64,000 bases of DNA from Planctomycetota bacterium (GCA_003576905.1 QEVG01000020.1:1-64000); one strand, 5' to 3'; shown: positions 1 to 9,270, counted from the stretch's first letter. A program made the numbers and translations. Notes: generated by a model from the letters alone, not told the origin.

Positions 1-851
1 GCGAAGGATCCGAAGAGGGCCTGGCCGTGGCGCGACCGGCGCGAAAGCGCTTCGTAGGCCGCGGTGAGCGACGTGTCCAGCTTCTGATCCAGGTAGCGCA
101 CTTCAAGCAGCTCGACGTTTGCGAATTCCAGGATGGTCCGCACGTCCTCGGCGTCCGGATCGAAGACCATCGCCGCGTTCCAGTCAATCAGCGTCAGGTC
201 CGATCGTCCATACGAGGTTCGGCACGACAGCGCGTCGGAGACTTCCTGTTCCGAGAGCGGCTGCGTCTCGGAGCGCAGGATCTGGGCGACGAGCTCACGG
301 TTCGCGTCCAGCCAGGCATCGGGCGGGATCGGGTCGGAAAGCGATTCGATCTGAAAGATCACGTAGTCTTCGACGAAGGGAGAGAGGAACGTTCGGGCGA
401 CAGCGGGCTGAATCGTGTCCACAAGCTCGCGAACCCAGCGCTGCGAGTCGTCCAGAAGTACCTGGTTGTCGTAAAGCTCGTTTGAGAGGGCCAGGAGGCC
501 CGGCAGGTCTCCCTGGACGGGCACGGCGTAAATGATGCACACGGCGCCGAAATCATAAAGAACCGCATCGACCGTGGCCGACGTTTCAAAACCCGCGAGC
601 TTTATCTGAGGAGATACCTGCGTGACGCGAAGCGGCGCGGGCGAATAATGAAGGCTCTGCGGCGCGCGGCGCTTGTACTTTATCTTCGCCCGCTGCTTGT
701 GGGCCGTGATCAACTCCTCGGATCGGTCGAGGTCGATGGCGAACCCGACGTCGTAGGCGAAGAGAACATGGCACGTGCCCTTCTCAATCGTCGCGCGGCG
801 CAACGGCATCAGGCCCGGAACGGCGATGGCTTCGGCTCTCGGCTCGTTCAT
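1..851 (-). CDS. Hypothetical protein, C-terminus cut off by the window edge
   Basis: An open frame starts at the ATG at 851 and runs off the left edge after 283 codons without a stop. The protein begins MNEPRAEAIAVPGL. It has no signal peptide and no membrane helix in the visible part, and third codon positions are strongly GC-rich as in the neighbours. The stretches around AVLYDFGAVCIIY and LEVRYLDQKLD vaguely resemble the RMD1/DUF155 family, which has a similar tyrosine-glycine strand followed by a helical region. That match is by eye and weak. A GGAG lies just upstream of the ATG. It is divergent from the MATE exporter at 1044, so the two probably share the 190-bp intergenic region for promoters. 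I do not know its function. Confidence 0.7.
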   Translation of the reverse strand, partial: MNEPRAEAIAVPGLMPLRRATIEKGTCHVLFAYDVGFAIDLDRSEELITAHKQRAKIKYKRRAPQSLHYSPAPLRVTQVSPQIKLAGFETSATVDAVLYDFGAVCIIYAVPVQGDLPGLLALSNELYDNQVLLDDSQRWVRELVDTIQPAVARTFLSPFVEDYVIFQIESLSDPIPPDAWLDANRELVAQILRSETQPLSEQEVSDALSCRTSYGRSDLTLIDWNAAMVFDPDAEDVRTILEFANVELLEVRYLDQKLDTSLTAAYEALSRRSRHGQALFGSF

Positions 852-1043
852 GACTCCACATCCACTGGCTGGGATTCTAGCACGCGCCGGTGTCGGCGCG
901 ACGGCAAAAGTCCGGACAACTCGCGCCGGCTTGCTGGCCGGCGGCGAAAGCGCTATAAAGTCGAATCTCCGAAACGCGGGGGGCGGCGCGGCTCCGCGCG
1001 GCAGGCTCGCTCATGCCGGCCCTGAAGACCTAGGAACATTGAA

Positions 1044-2516
1044 GTGCCGTCCGCCAAGGAAAAGTCCGCCGAACTCGCCGCCGCGACGGTCGAACCCGAG
1101 GCGGCAACCCCGGCGATTGTCTGCGACGAGCCGGCCAGTGCCCCACTCTCTGACACCCTGTCCCGGCCGCTGCTCGAGGGGCCGATCCGTCCGGCCGTAT
1201 TCTGGCTTTCGCTTCCGATTCTGGGTGAGCAGGTTCTCAACGCGGCGATCGCGTGGAACGACACGTTCCTTGCCGGGCGGATTTCCGCCTCTGCGACCGG
1301 GGCCGTCGGGTTTGCCAGCTACGTGAGCTGGCTCATGACCATGCTTTTTGCCATGGTGAGCATCGGCGCGACGGCGATCGTCTCCCGGGCGATCGGCGCG
1401 AAAAGCGACCGCGAGGCTTCGCACGCCACCAACCAGGCGTTTGTCCTGGCGCTTTTTGTCGGCGCGGCCGGAACCGTTGTGATTTCGCTGATCGCCCCCG
1501 GCTTCGCGCACCTGCTGAACCTCCACGGCGAGACGGCGGCCATCGCCGTCCAGTACCTTCGCATCGACGCCATCGGGTACGCCGGCGCGTCGATGTCGTT
1601 TGCCCTCGCCGCCTGCCTGCGCGGGGCGGGCGACACGCGCACGCCGCTGAAGATTCTCGGCGCGGTCAACGTGATGAACTTCGCGTTCAGCTGGATGCTG
1701 ACGTTCGGGATCGGCTCGTGGCCCGGCATCGGTGTATCCGGCATCGCCTGGGGCACGACGGCCGCCCGCTGGGCGGGGGCCCTCGGCTTCGTCTATCTTC
1801 TGCAACGGCAAGGCAAGGCGGTTCGGCTGGCTGCCGCCCACATGCAGCCTGACAGGAGCATGATCTGGCGCATGGTGCGCGTCGGCGCGCCGGCCTCGCT
1901 CGACGGGCTGCTCAGTTTTTCCGGGCATTTCGTGTTCATGTCCATCGTGAACCGCGTGCCGAGCGAGTTTCCCACGGAAGTAATCTACGCAGCCCACATT
2001 GTCGGCATTCGCATTGAATCGCTCTCTTATTTGCCGGCCAATGCCTACATGCACGCCGCCTCGACGATGGTGGGGCAGAATCTCGGAGCGGGTCAGCCCG
2101 ATCGGGCGCGGCTTGCGACTCACGAATGCGTCCGGCAGACGCTGGTGCTGATGCTGGCCTCGGCCGCGGTGCTGTATTTCGGCGCGGCCTGGATGTACCG
2201 ATTCCTCTCGAGCGATCCCGACGTCGTGCGCTGCGGCGTGCCCGCCCTTCAGGCGCTTGCGTTTTTTCAGTTCGTGCTGGGACCGCTCATCGTGTTCATC
2301 GGCGCGCTGCGCGGGGCGGGCGACACGCGCGTGCCGATTCTGATTACCTTCGCGGGCATGGCATTCCTTCGCATTCCGGGCGCGCTCTTCGGCGGCTTCG
2401 TGCTGAAGTGGGGCCTGCTGGGGGCGTGGCTGGGCATGTTCGCCGACCTGACCGTACGCTCGGTGCTGATGTGGCTGCGTTTCCGCAGCGGTCGGTGGCA
2501 GCGCATCCGGGTGTGA
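1044..2516 (+). CDS. MATE family multidrug/Na+ antiporter
   Basis: A 490-residue inner-membrane exporter of the MATE fold, expected to extrude cationic compounds in exchange for Na+ or H+. After a soluble N-terminus of about 45 residues there are about 12 hydrophobic helices in two homologous halves. The duplicated signature LRGAGDTR occurs near residues 190 and 422, at the equivalent place in each half, and early helices carry the PILGEQVLN and IVSRAIGAK motifs typical of the family. The start is a GTG with AGGA about 8 nt upstream. Length is slightly above the usual 450 because of the N-terminal extension. It stands alone: purE begins about 80 bp downstream with its own ribosome site. Substrate cannot be told from sequence. 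Confidence 0.92.
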   Translation: MPSAKEKSAELAAATVEPEAATPAIVCDEPASAPLSDTLSRPLLEGPIRPAVFWLSLPILGEQVLNAAIAWNDTFLAGRISASATGAVGFASYVSWLMTMLFAMVSIGATAIVSRAIGAKSDREASHATNQAFVLALFVGAAGTVVISLIAPGFAHLLNLHGETAAIAVQYLRIDAIGYAGASMSFALAACLRGAGDTRTPLKILGAVNVMNFAFSWMLTFGIGSWPGIGVSGIAWGTTAARWAGALGFVYLLQRQGKAVRLAAAHMQPDRSMIWRMVRVGAPASLDGLLSFSGHFVFMSIVNRVPSEFPTEVIYAAHIVGIRIESLSYLPANAYMHAASTMVGQNLGAGQPDRARLATHECVRQTLVLMLASAAVLYFGAAWMYRFLSSDPDVVRCGVPALQALAFFQFVLGPLIVFIGALRGAGDTRVPILITFAGMAFLRIPGALFGGFVLKWGLLGAWLGMFADLTVRSVLMWLRFRSGRWQRIRV

Positions 2517-2598
2517 ATTGTCGCGGCCGGGGCGTTTTTCCGCCTCCGCGCGGATCGGCTATCATCTCGGTCGCCGTTCGCAAAGGAGCATGCCGCTG

Positions 2599-3093
2599 AT
2601 GTCGCCAATCGTCGGAATCGTCATGGGCTCGAAGTCGGACTGGCCGACCCTGGAGCACGCGGCCGCCACGCTCGATGCCCTGGGCGTGGCACAGGAGGTC
2701 CGCGTCGTCTCCGCCCATCGCACCCCGGATCAGCTTTTTGATTATGCAGAGTCCGCCGCCTCGCGGGGCCTCGTGGCCATCATTGCCGGAGCCGGGGGGG
2801 CGGCGCATCTGCCGGGCATGCTGGCGGCCAAGACGGCCGTTCCGATTCTCGGCGTGCCGGTCGAATCTTCCATCCTCAAGGGCGTCGATTCGCTGCTTTC
2901 CATCGTGCAGATGCCCGCGGGCATTCCCGTTGCCACATTTGCAATCGGAAAGGCCGGCGCGGTCAATGCAGCCCTGCACGCCGCCGCGATCGTCGCGACG
3001 ACCCGGCCGGAGATCGGCGACGCTCTGTGGGAGTACCGCCGCCGCCAGACGCAGGAAGTCCTCGATAACCCCGATCCCCGTCGTGCAACATGA
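2599..3093 (+). CDS. purE: N5-carboxyaminoimidazole ribonucleotide mutase PurE
   Basis: Class I PurE, 164 residues, which converts N5-CAIR to CAIR in de novo purine synthesis. The N-terminus [17 protein letters not shown] contains the GSxSD phosphate-binding signature, followed by VVSAHRTPD (catalytic His region), the Gly/Ala-rich [11 protein letters not shown] loop and [19 protein letters not shown]. Two in-frame ATGs lie at 2590 and 2599. The GGAG at 2585-2588 is only 1 nt from the first and 10 nt from the second, so I chose 2599. The stop overlaps the purK start in an ATGA, which indicates translational coupling. PurE and PurK work in sequence, so this is a standard two-gene operon. Confidence 0.96.
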   Translation: MSPIVGIVMGSKSDWPTLEHAAATLDALGVAQEVRVVSAHRTPDQLFDYAESAASRGLVAIIAGAGGAAHLPGMLAAKTAVPILGVPVESSILKGVDSLLSIVQMPAGIPVATFAIGKAGAVNAALHAAAIVATTRPEIGDALWEYRRRQTQEVLDNPDPRRAT

Positions 3094-4202
3094 TCATCGG
3101 CGTGCTGGGCGGCGGACAACTGGGCAGGATGCTCGCTTTGGCCGGGTATCCGATGGGTTTTCGCTTTCGGTTTTATGACGAGTCGCCCGACGCGCCCGCC
3201 GGGCACCTGGGCGACATGATCGCGGCGGCGTGGAGCGACCATCGGGAGTTGGATCTCTTCGCGCGCGGCCTCGGCGTCGCGACCTATGAATTCGAAAATG
3301 TCCCCGCCGAAACTGTCGCGCATCTTGCTTCCACCGTTCGAGTGCATCCTCCCGTCGCTGCCCTGGAAACAGCACAGGACCGCGCTTCGGAGAAGCGGTT
3401 GTTCGAGCGGCTCGGTATCCCCGTGCCGCCGTGGGCCGCGGTGTCGAGCGAGGAGGAGCTTCGGATCGCGATCCAGGGCCTCGGATTGCCCGCTGTGCTC
3501 AAGACGCGCCGACTCGGTTACGACGGGAAAGGCCAGTGCCTGATCCGGCATGCGCGCGAAGTGTCGTCTGCCTGGCAGCACATCGCCGGCGCCTCCGCTG
3601 TGGTCGAGGCGTTCGTGCCCTTCGATCGCGAACTGTCGATCATCGGCGTTCGCTCGCGCGACGGAAACACGGCGTTTTATCCGCTGGTTGAGAATGTTCA
3701 CCGTGAGGGCATCCTGCGGCGGTCGCGGGCGCCTGCGCCGAATGTTTCACCGGAGCTTCAACGCACGGCGGAGACGTATTCTGCCGCGGCGCTCGCGGCG
3801 CTCGACTACGTCGGCGTGCTTGCCATCGAGCTGTTTGAACAGGGCGGCCGCCTGCTTGCGAATGAAATGGCCCCGCGTGTGCACAACTCCGGGCATTGGA
3901 CCATCGAGGGGGCCGAGACCAGCCAATTCGAGAACCATCTCCGGGCCATCGTCGGGCTCCCGCTCGGCAGCACGGCCGCCGTGGGGCAGTCGGTCATGGT
4001 CAATCTGATCGGCGAGCTGCCGCGGCTGGAGGAAATCGTCGCCGTCCCCGGCGCGCATCCGCACCTTTACGGCAAGGAGCCCCGCCCGCGCCGCAAGGTC
4101 GGGCATGTGACGCTTCACGCCGCCGATGCAAAGGCTCTGGCAAGCAACCTACAGAAGCTTCTGGATGTGATGCCGGGTGCAATCGAGTATGCGTTCGAAT
4201 AG
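3090..4202 (+). CDS. purK: 5-(carboxyamino)imidazole ribonucleotide synthase PurK
   Basis: A 370-residue ATP-grasp ligase that carboxylates aminoimidazole ribonucleotide with bicarbonate and ATP to give N5-CAIR, the substrate of PurE. The N-terminus [17 protein letters not shown] is the PurK nucleotide-fold signature. ATP-grasp elements follow: [13 protein letters not shown] near residue 140, [14 protein letters not shown], and the metal-binding [17 protein letters not shown] near residue 255. Length is normal (about 355-380). It begins inside the stop codon of purE (4-nt overlap). No terminator is visible in the 42 bp before the convergent rimO stop. Confidence 0.96.
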   Translation: MIIGVLGGGQLGRMLALAGYPMGFRFRFYDESPDAPAGHLGDMIAAAWSDHRELDLFARGLGVATYEFENVPAETVAHLASTVRVHPPVAALETAQDRASEKRLFERLGIPVPPWAAVSSEEELRIAIQGLGLPAVLKTRRLGYDGKGQCLIRHAREVSSAWQHIAGASAVVEAFVPFDRELSIIGVRSRDGNTAFYPLVENVHREGILRRSRAPAPNVSPELQRTAETYSAAALAALDYVGVLAIELFEQGGRLLANEMAPRVHNSGHWTIEGAETSQFENHLRAIVGLPLGSTAAVGQSVMVNLIGELPRLEEIVAVPGAHPHLYGKEPRPRRKVGHVTLHAADAKALASNLQKLLDVMPGAIEYAFE

Positions 4203-4244
4203 CCGCGCGGCGTCATAAATGCGGCATTCCCGGAATTGTGCCCG

Positions 4245-5666
4245 TCAGTGAAGAACGGGCAACCCCTGTGTCACCGGCCGGGCCCTCAGGTCGTAGCCGG
4301 TGCTTCCGGTTACGCGCACCGTGACAAACGCGCCGGGATCGTACTCGCCGCCTTCGACCTGAACTGTGCTGTCGACCTCCGGCGCCTGGCCCTGGTGCCG
4401 CGCCGGGTACACTCCGTTTCGGCCGAAACCGTCGATCATGACTTCGATTCGGCGGCCCTTCATGGCCGCCGCCCGGGCGAAGGCCGCTTCCTGCTGGATC
4501 GCCATCAACTCATCGACGCGGGCAGTGATCGTCGCGGCGGGTACGGGGTTTTTCATTTGATGGGCCGGCGTGCCGGGTTCACTGGAATAGGGAAACACGC
4601 CCATTGCGTCGAACCCGAAATCGCGCACGAAGGCGCACAGTTCGGCGTGATCGGCGTCGGTCTCGCCGGGGAAGCCGGATATGAACGTCGTGCGGATTGC
4701 GACGCCGGGAATTCGCCTGCGCAGCTTGGAGAGGAGGGTCTCGGTCTGTTTCCGCGTGACGCGGCGGTACATCGCCTTCAGAACCCGGTCGCTGATGTGC
4801 TGAAGCGGGATGTCGATGTATTTCGCGATTCGGTGATTTTCGGCAATCGCGTCGATCATCTCGTCGGTAAAGTCCGACGGGTATGCGTACATGAGGCGAA
4901 TCCACTTCGCGCCGTCGAGCGTGTTCAGCTCGCGCAGCAGCCCGGACAGGCCTGGCTCGTATCCGATGTCCTGACCGTAGCTGGTCGTGTCCTGCCCGAT
5001 GAGGTTGATCTCGACGGCGCCATCAGCGATGAGCTCCCTCGCCTCGGCCATGATCTCGTCGACCGGTTTGCAGTGCATCGGCCCGCGGATGGATGGGATG
5101 GTGCAAAAGGTGCATTTCTGGTTGCACCCCTCGCTCATGCGCAGATAAGCATAGTGGGAGGGCGTCAGCCGCAGCCGCGCCCGATCCGACTTGTTGTCCC
5201 CCGCCCAGGAAGCCGCATGGTACTCCCCCAGAAAGACAGTCCGGGGCGCATCCGCACTCTTCTTCTGGGTGCCCCCATGCCTCCGTGTCTTCGTGCCTCT
5301 TGTTTTCCGCTTCTCTCCCACGACGGCGCGAACGATGTCCGCCCTGTTGTTCACGCCGACGAGCGCGTCGATTTCCGGAACCGCCTCGATCAGTCCCTGT
5401 CCGTCGCGCTGCACCAGGCAGCCCGCGACGACAAGCCGCTTGATTTCGCCGCTGCGCTTCTGGGCCGCGGCATCCTGGAGGACTTCGATCGCCTCGTCGC
5501 GCGAGGCCGACAGAAATCCGCAGGTGTTCACCACGACGACGTCCGCCGCGCCGCCGTCGCCGACGACCGCGCAGCCGCTCTCGGCAAGGAGCCCGAGCAT
5601 TTTCTCGGAGTCCACGAGATTCTTAGGGCAGCCCAGCGATACGAACGACACGGTTGGCTTCGGCAC
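4245..5666 (-). CDS. rimO: Ribosomal protein S12 methylthiotransferase RimO
   Basis: Radical SAM methylthiotransferase that adds a methylthio group to an aspartate of ribosomal protein S12. The N-terminal UPF0004 domain shows the three cluster-ligating Cys in SLGCPKN, VNTCGF and VAGCLVQ. The radical SAM cluster motif is CNQKCTFC, and a C-terminal TRAM-like domain follows. I take the GTG at 5666 as start because GGGAG lies 8 nt upstream and the product then begins MPKPTVSFVSLGCPKN like other RimO proteins. An upstream TTG would only add a non-conserved tail. The oddity is an insert of about 40 residues between the UPF0004 and radical SAM domains, very rich in Lys, Arg, Thr and Gly (TKTRRHGGTQKK), encoded by a repeat-like stretch (separate entry). 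Total length is 473 residues against the usual 430-450. Confidence 0.94.
   Translation of the reverse strand: MPKPTVSFVSLGCPKNLVDSEKMLGLLAESGCAVVGDGGAADVVVVNTCGFLSASRDEAIEVLQDAAAQKRSGEIKRLVVAGCLVQRDGQGLIEAVPEIDALVGVNNRADIVRAVVGEKRKTRGTKTRRHGGTQKKSADAPRTVFLGEYHAASWAGDNKSDRARLRLTPSHYAYLRMSEGCNQKCTFCTIPSIRGPMHCKPVDEIMAEARELIADGAVEINLIGQDTTSYGQDIGYEPGLSGLLRELNTLDGAKWIRLMYAYPSDFTDEMIDAIAENHRIAKYIDIPLQHISDRVLKAMYRRVTRKQTETLLSKLRRRIPGVAIRTTFISGFPGETDADHAELCAFVRDFGFDAMGVFPYSSEPGTPAHQMKNPVPAATITARVDELMAIQQEAAFARAAAMKGRRIEVMIDGFGRNGVYPARHQGQAPEVDSTVQVEGGEYDPGAFVTVRVTGSTGYDLRARPVTQGLPVLH
5259..5304. repeat. G/A-rich interspersed-repeat-like insert inside rimO
   Basis: On the minus strand this stretch reads as imperfect iterations of GAGGCACGAAGACACGGAGG, a purine-rich motif. 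Near-identical motifs are known to me as small dispersed repeats in planctomycete and some other bacterial genomes. It is in frame within rimO and encodes TKTRRHGGTQKK, between the two catalytic domains where a linker can tolerate insertion. Only one copy occurs in this window, so its repeated nature is inferred from the internal periodicity and from memory. Confidence 0.5.
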
Positions 5667-5757
5667 GCGTTGTACTCCCGGGGGCGATTCGCAAGAGGCC
5701 AATTATAGCCGATCATTCCGAGACCGGCGTGCGAACGCTCCGGGACGCGATCGAGGT

Positions 5758-5798
5758 AAAAAAGGACGCGGCCGGATGGCATGAAGCCTCCGGCCGCG
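5758..5798 (-). terminator. Rho-independent terminator of the PEP-CTERM gene
   Basis: A 10-bp GC-rich stem (5767-5776 with 5789-5798) with a 12-nt loop is followed on the minus strand by six U residues (5763-5758). It lies 30 nt past the stop of the PEP-CTERM gene at 5829, so it terminates that transcript before rimO. Confidence 0.85.
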
Positions 5799-5828
5799 AG
5801 AAAGATCGCATTGTGTACGACGAACGCC

Positions 5829-6464
5829 TCAGGCCCGGCGTCGGGAGCGGGCGGCGATGACAATCATGCCGGCCGCGAGAAGGAAGCTGGTGGACGGTTC
5901 GGGCGTTGTGATCCAGCCGCTGCCGCCATCTCCGATGCCCTGGACGTGCGCGGCGCTGACGTAGGGGCCGTGCCCGCCGGCTGGAGCGCTAAGGTGATTG
6001 AACGAGGCGGCGCTGATGATCTGCGTCGAGGTGATCAGGTAGGTGACGACGTCGGCATTGTTGAACCGTCCGCCGCCGCCGTTGGGCCAGTCGAACTCGA
6101 TGTCGTAAAGGCCGTCGCCATCCGCCTGGAAGGCGTTGACGCCGGTGCTGATCGACGCGGAATTCGGGCTGCCGGAGACATAGGAAAACGAAAGCTGATT
6201 CGGGTCCAGCACGGGATCGAGATTGAAGTACCAGACGTTGACGAACTCGGAGCTGCTGTTGAGCAGGCTTTCGAGTTTGATCTCGACGCCGCCGAAGACA
6301 TCCGTGAAGGTCGCCCGGAGATACGGGGGCGAGCCCGAAGGGGTCGTCGCGCCGCTGAACTCAGTGGTCAGACCGAACGAAATACTGCCGGCATTTGCCG
6401 CGCCGCAGCCCAAGGCCACGACGAGGCTTCCGGCGGCCAGAATTTTTGCAAGATTCAATCGCAT
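5829..6464 (-). CDS. Secreted PEP-CTERM sorting-signal protein
   Basis: A 211-residue exported protein. An N-terminal signal peptide (MRLNLAKILAAGSLVVALGC then AANAG) is followed by a Ser/Gly/Asn-rich beta-type domain and a C-terminal PEP-CTERM tail: TPEPSTSFLLAAG, a short hydrophobic helix and the basic cluster RSRRRA. PEP-CTERM proteins are processed by an exosortase and retained at the cell surface or in exopolysaccharide. The start at 6464 is set by GGGAGAG upstream and by the signal peptide. The gene is monocistronic with its own terminator. The domain between the signals is not one I recognise. No exosortase is in the window. Confidence 0.9.
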   Translation of the reverse strand: MRLNLAKILAAGSLVVALGCGAANAGSISFGLTTEFSGATTPSGSPPYLRATFTDVFGGVEIKLESLLNSSSEFVNVWYFNLDPVLDPNQLSFSYVSGSPNSASISTGVNAFQADGDGLYDIEFDWPNGGGGRFNNADVVTYLITSTQIISAASFNHLSAPAGGHGPYVSAAHVQGIGDGGSGWITTPEPSTSFLLAAGMIVIAARSRRRA

Positions 6465-6683
6465 ACCGCTCTCTCCCTGAGCTACCGCTTGGATAGCATG
6501 AATAGTGGGGTCGAGATGGAAACATGGGCGACACCCACGTTTCCCGCCATCGCTCCCCCCGAACACGTTAATGGAGCGAATCCGGCCCTTCCCCTGCTGT
6601 TACGAAGGCGAGGATAGCAAATTCGAAGGTCCCAATCAAGAGCAGGTGAGTCAAAATCTCCCGTAATTGCGCAGGTGGACGGC
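6465..6683. other. Intergenic leader with lower GC, no gene seen
   Basis: No plausible coding frame is present here. The region must hold the promoter of the minus-strand PEP-CTERM gene. Base composition is visibly more AT-rich than the surrounding genes, continuing to about 6900. Confidence 0.6.
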
Positions 6684-6775
6684 ACCCCTGTCGCTAGCGC
6701 TAGGCCGCTGGCACTGGCACCGTACATGCATTAGTGTCGTCAGGAGGCAGACAGGGGTTCTTATCTTTTGATTAT
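6684..6775 (+). ncRNA. Candidate structured RNA or long terminator
   Basis: ACCCCTGTC (6684-6692) pairs perfectly with GACAGGGGT (6750-6758). Inside, GGCACT pairs with AGTGTC (one G-U) to form a second helix, and there is a small palindrome CTAGCGCTAG at 6694-6703. The outer helix is followed at once by a U-rich run (TTCTTATCTTTT), as at an intrinsic terminator. The region lies in a non-coding, lower-GC island between the divergent PEP-CTERM gene and a small membrane-protein gene. It could be a small RNA with its own terminator, or chance pairing. Confidence 0.35.
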
Positions 6776-6913
6776 CGGTGCAACTAAGAGGAATCGCCGA
6801 GAATCAAGAGATTGTCGTACACGTTTACAAGTGCCAGCCTAACTGACATAACGAGGGACGCTTGTAGAGAAAGTGTGGCGGTCCGATTCCAAGTGTAGGG
6901 GAGCGATGTTAGC

Positions 6914-7087
6914 GTGAAACCTCGCGTGTCGTGGCGGCAATTGTATCTCTTCCTGTGTGCGGCAATCCTTGCGGCCGTCGCTTTTGCGGCCTATCGGTAC
7001 ATGCCTCCGGAGGCTTGGGACGCCCTCCGGTCAACGTATATGGAGCCCGGCCAGGAAGAGCCGGGCGGGCCGCCCACGCCCCCGTGA
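6914..7087 (+). CDS. Small single-helix membrane protein (57 residues)
   Basis: A short frame starts with GTG at 6914, preceded by AGGGGAG 10 nt upstream. It encodes a basic N-terminus (VKPRVSWRQ), one hydrophobic helix of about 20 residues (LYLFLCAAILAAVAFAA), then a short acidic, Pro/Gly-rich tail ending GGPPTPP. This is a convincing small bitopic inner-membrane protein. It sits 101 bp upstream of cardiolipin synthase on the same strand and may be co-transcribed with it. No family is recognised. Confidence 0.6.
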   Translation: MKPRVSWRQLYLFLCAAILAAVAFAAYRYMPPEAWDALRSTYMEPGQEEPGGPPTPP

Positions 7088-7188
7088 CCCGCAGGAACAC
7101 CCGATTTCGCGAGGAAACTCTTCTTCTGGCATCCGGCAGGGCCGATAACAGTTGAACGGAGCACCCCCCTCGGTTAGCACTACGACCC

Positions 7189-8637
7189 ATGTCGGTATCC
7201 GCCTGGACGATTCTTGGCCTGTTCCATTACATCCCCACGGCGCTGGTCATTGAGCATATTCTCCGAAAGCCGCGCGAGCCCCGGGGGATGCTCGCGTGGA
7301 TCCTCGCTCTGCTGCTGGTGCCGTATGTCAGCCTGGTCCTGTACCTGCTCGTGGGGTACGTTCCGATCGAGCGGAAGGTGATGCGACGCCGGAAGCGGCG
7401 GAGCCAGATCGCGTCCACCCTCAAGCGTCAGACCGAAGTCGCGGTGGCGTCTTTTGACGTTCGTGACGTGCCCGACCTCGATCCGGCCCAGCGCGCGGTT
7501 GTGCGCCTTGCCACGCGGCTGAGCGATTCGGCCGTGACGCGCGGGAACGACGTGACGATTTACAACGACGCGGAGGCGACCTTTCTGGCCATGAGCCTGG
7601 CCATCGAGGCGGCCCAGTCGCACATCCACATGCAATATTACATATTCGCCGCCGACGAGACCGGCCGCGCGGTTCGCGATCTGCTTGCACGAAAGGCGCG
7701 CGAGGGCGTCGAAGTCCGGCTCCTGCTGGACGCGGTGGGCTGCTGGAAGCTGCCCGGCTCGTTCGTGCGCGAGATGAAGCGGCAGGGGATTCGGGTGGCG
7801 TTCTTTCTGCCCTGGGGGATCACCAACCGCCGCCTGCACGTCAATTGCCGAAACCATCGCAAGTCGGTGGTAATCGACGGGCGCATTGGGTTTTGCGGCA
7901 GCCAGAACATCGGAGACGAGTATCTCGGCCGCCGGAGACGGTTTGGCCCCTGGCGCGACACGCACCTGCGCATCAAGGGACCGGCCGTTACGCAGCTTCA
8001 GGAGATATTTGTCGAGGACTGGCATTTCGCCGCCGGCGAAGACCTGACGGCGGACGACCGCTTCTTTCCAGATCCCGCACCCGCGGGTTCGCAGATGGTG
8101 CAGATAATCGCCAGCGGCCCCGACCAGCGGGCGGGGGTGCTCCACCAGTTGCTCTACGGCGCTTTGTCCGACGCGCGTCAGTCCGTCTCGCTGATCACGC
8201 CGTATTTCGTACCGGATCGTGCCATGCTTCTGGCCCTGGAGTCCGCGGCCTATCGCGGCGTCAAGGTGCGGCTCCTGATTCCCTCGCGCTCCGATCATCG
8301 GATCGTACTCTGGGCCGCGCGAAGCTATTACTCCGAGCTGCTCGACTCCGGCATCGAGATTTACGAATACGACGAGGGAATGCTGCATTCCAAGGTCGCG
8401 GTTATAGATCGCCGCTGGGCGATGGTGGGTTCGGCGAACATGGACGAGCGGAGCTTTCGCATCAATTTCGAACTGACCAGCCTGCTCTATGATCCCGGAC
8501 TGGCCCAGGAACTTGTCGCCGACTTCGACAGCTTGCGCGATCGCGCACGGCGCGTTACACGGGAGAGCATCGGCGGATGGACGTATCCGCAGCAACTCCT
8601 CGCCGGCGCCTCGCGGCTGGCCACGCCGCTTCTGTAA
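7189..8637 (+). CDS. cls: Cardiolipin synthase (phospholipase D family)
   Basis: A 482-residue membrane enzyme that condenses two phosphatidylglycerols into cardiolipin. Two N-terminal membrane helices (about 5-22 and 35-58, the PLDc_N region) precede two PLD domains. Each has its HKD motif: HRKSVVID near residue 222 and HSKVAVID near residue 401, with the following GSQNIGDEY and GSANMDERS turns. Length and order match bacterial ClsA. A T-rich terminator of the convergent gene overlaps its stop codon, so both genes end within a few bases. The small membrane protein upstream may belong to the same transcript. Confidence 0.95.
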   Translation: MSVSAWTILGLFHYIPTALVIEHILRKPREPRGMLAWILALLLVPYVSLVLYLLVGYVPIERKVMRRRKRRSQIASTLKRQTEVAVASFDVRDVPDLDPAQRAVVRLATRLSDSAVTRGNDVTIYNDAEATFLAMSLAIEAAQSHIHMQYYIFAADETGRAVRDLLARKAREGVEVRLLLDAVGCWKLPGSFVREMKRQGIRVAFFLPWGITNRRLHVNCRNHRKSVVIDGRIGFCGSQNIGDEYLGRRRRFGPWRDTHLRIKGPAVTQLQEIFVEDWHFAAGEDLTADDRFFPDPAPAGSQMVQIIASGPDQRAGVLHQLLYGALSDARQSVSLITPYFVPDRAMLLALESAAYRGVKVRLLIPSRSDHRIVLWAARSYYSELLDSGIEIYEYDEGMLHSKVAVIDRRWAMVGSANMDERSFRINFELTSLLYDPGLAQELVADFDSLRDRARRVTRESIGGWTYPQQLLAGASRLATPLL

Positions 8638-8675
8638 AAAAAGTACACCGGAACGGGCTACGCACCACGTTCCGG
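8636..8675 (-). terminator. Rho-independent terminator of the 8716 gene
   Basis: CCGGAACG (8648-8655) pairs perfectly with CGTTCCGG (8668-8675) around a 12-nt loop. On the minus strand it is followed by a U-rich tail that includes seven consecutive U residues at 8642-8636, which overlap the stop codon of cls on the other strand. Confidence 0.8.
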
Positions 8676-8715
8676 CGTCCGCTTGCGCGGGTGGATTCTG
8701 CTTTTCTTCAGCGGA

Positions 8716-9270
8716 TCAGCGCTGTGTGATCAACCGAGGCGGGCGCGACGACTGCGACCATGTCCGCCCGACCACAGTACCGAACGGTTCGCTCCGCCCG
8801 CTTGCCGTCGCCGCCGAGATGCTTCCACCTCGCTGCGACCGGGCAAACCCGCCGGCCTGAACCGACGTGATCAGCGAAGGACTTGCATCGACCACGCCAC
8901 TCGATCGGGAGACGCTGCCATCGCGGCCGATCGACATGTTGAACGTCCTTGCCCGCACGGGCAGAAGACCGCCGCCGACCGCGTAACTGACGGAGAAGTC
9001 CAGTCCGTTCTGATCCACGCCGTAGGCAACGCCCCTTGCGAAGTTCACCGGGCCGCTTCGCGTGATCGTGTCGGCATGTCCGCGTCCGTCACCGTTGTAG
9101 GCGGCGGTGGCCGTTGCGGTGCCGGGATGGGTGCCGACCTGGCTGACACCGGCCGAAGTCGTCGCCTCGCCCGCGAGGGTCGTCTGGGCGGCTGCCAGGC
9201 CGATCACGGCTGTCAGGGTGGCCAGACGTATTCTTGTATGGAACACGCTGCGATGTATTCGAGCCGTCAT
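8716..9270 (-). CDS. Secreted low-complexity protein (Ser/Ala/Gly/Thr-rich)
   Basis: A 184-residue exported protein of unknown function. A signal peptide (basic MTARIHRSVFHTRIRL, hydrophobic ATLTAVIGLAAAQ, cleavage near TTLAG-EA) leads into a mature part dominated by small residues and Arg with almost no Lys or Cys, for example TATATAAYNGDG and SISAATASGRS. The pattern suggests short beta strands of an extracellular or outer-membrane structure. GAGGAGAG lies upstream of the ATG. It follows a similar gene on the same strand after 136 bp and has a strong terminator, so the pair is probably one transcript. No catalytic motif is seen. Confidence 0.75.
   Translation of the reverse strand: MTARIHRSVFHTRIRLATLTAVIGLAAAQTTLAGEATTSAGVSQVGTHPGTATATAAYNGDGRGHADTITRSGPVNFARGVAYGVDQNGLDFSVSYAVGGGLLPVRARTFNMSIGRDGSVSRSSGVVDASPSLITSVQAGGFARSQRGGSISAATASGRSEPFGTVVGRTWSQSSRPPRLITQR

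Noticed and set aside
4236-5708. A 490-codon open frame on the plus strand opposite rimO
   Set aside because: It mirrors rimO, which has intact cluster and radical SAM motifs. The plus-strand protein has no recognisable motif and is a by-product of high GC.
7180-8595. A 471-codon minus-strand frame opposite cardiolipin synthase
   Set aside because: Both HKD motifs are on the plus strand. The reverse frame has random composition.
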